Shown: positions 5,485 through 5,740 of the stretch, piece after piece
How positions within the stretch are numbered: position 1 is the stretch's first letter
How the letters are laid out: each line of letters opens with the position of its first letter
From: Anaerolineae bacterium
GTDB taxonomy: Bacteria; Chloroflexota; Anaerolineae; 4572-78; NAK82
Direction of reading: 5' to 3'
DNA: 5,740 nucleotides
Assembly (NCBI GenBank): GCA_030598425.1
Contig: JAUVPY010000204.1
Location: forward strand, 1 to 5,740
Made by a program: the position numbers and the translations under genes
The notes under the pieces: generated by a model
Told to the model about the DNA's origin: nothing
The model's database searches: none
The model's input: the letters and a program-made list of their open reading frames with translations, nothing else

Positions 5485-5740
5485 CTAGGCTAACTTCAGG
5501 CCAATCTCCCGACCGGCGTATTGGCGTTCGTAGTACTTTTCGTAATGTGCGCCACTCTTGATCTTGCGCCACCACCACTCGTTGTCAACGTACCAGCGTA
5601 CCGTTTCTTCGATAGCCTCCTCAAAGTTATGGCGGCTCTGCCAACCTAAGGCCTGGATTCTGCGGCAGTCCAGAGCGTAGCGGCGGTCGTGACCAGGGCG
5701 GTCGGTTATGGGTTGGATCAAGCTCTCTGGCTTGCCCAGC
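5485..5740 (-). CDS. rfbB: dTDP-glucose 4,6-dehydratase, C-terminal part (cut by window edge)
   Basis: The last 84 residues and the TAG stop are visible; the N-terminal three quarters lie beyond the right edge. The enzyme converts dTDP-glucose to dTDP-4-keto-6-deoxyglucose in the cytoplasm, using bound NAD, on the route to dTDP-rhamnose and other deoxysugars of surface polysaccharides. The visible part begins LGKPESLIQPITDRPGHDRR, followed by YALDCRRIQALGW, FEEAIEETVRWYVDNEWWWRKI and a short basic tail ending GLKLA. DRPGHDRRYALD and the ETVRWYVDNEWWW helix are hallmarks of RmlB/RfbB among extended short-chain dehydrogenases. The frame is open through to the edge, so the true start is outside the window. 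The catalytic Tyr-x-x-x-Lys and the glycine-rich NAD site are not in view. Other nucleotide-sugar genes (rmlA, rmlC, rmlD) are often adjacent but cannot be seen here. Confidence 0.93.
   Translation of the reverse strand, partial: LGKPESLIQPITDRPGHDRRYALDCRRIQALGWQSRHNFEEAIEETVRWYVDNEWWWRKIKSGAHYEKYYERQYAGREIGLKLA

Overview
The window is bacterial DNA of moderate GC content (about the mid-50s percent by eye, not counted) with compact gene packing. Four leftward genes, one rightward gene and the end of a further leftward gene fill almost all of it. No rRNA, tRNA, CRISPR array, insertion sequence or phage gene is visible. The lipoprotein with a long Pro/Ser/Thr-rich linker and the general gene mix would suit Chloroflexota (for example Anaerolineae or Caldilineae), but that lineage is an inference from style, not a demonstrated assignment.

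Layout, left to right: (1) 1-387, minus, the N-terminal 129 residues of a phosphoglucomutase/phosphomannomutase-type phosphohexomutase, running off the left edge. (2) 479-1774, minus, a GT-A glycosyltransferase resembling the mannosylglycerate/glucosylglycerate synthase group. (3) 1880-3271, minus, a complete glycerate 2-kinase of the DUF4147/MOFRL type. (4) 3301-4656, minus, a lipoprotein solute-binding protein of an ABC sugar-type importer. (5) 4657-4860, a divergent promoter region with one good promoter candidate facing each way. (6) 4861-5376, plus, adenine phosphoribosyltransferase (apt). (7) 5485-5740, minus, the C-terminal 84 residues of dTDP-glucose 4,6-dehydratase (rfbB/rmlB), running off the right edge.

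The four leftward genes read as a possible transcription unit in the order binding protein, glycerate kinase, glycosyltransferase, phosphohexomutase, with gaps of 29, 105 and 91 bases. The unifying idea is glycerate and glycosylglycerate metabolism. The mutase can supply the hexose 1-phosphate for a nucleotide sugar, the glycosyltransferase may join the sugar to glycerate or a similar small acceptor, and the kinase controls the fate of D-glycerate. The binding protein may import a sugar or glycoside. This could be a compatible-solute pathway, but the glycosyltransferase acceptor is not proven by sequence. Its metal motif is an unusual Asp-Ala-His rather than Asp-X-Asp.

The other structures worth attention are a perfect 14-bp palindrome nested inside a second inverted repeat just before the ribosome binding site of the mutase gene, and the back-to-back promoters with an 8-bp palindrome between the binding-protein gene and apt. 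The 108-base convergent gap between apt and rfbB holds no recognisable terminator or gene.
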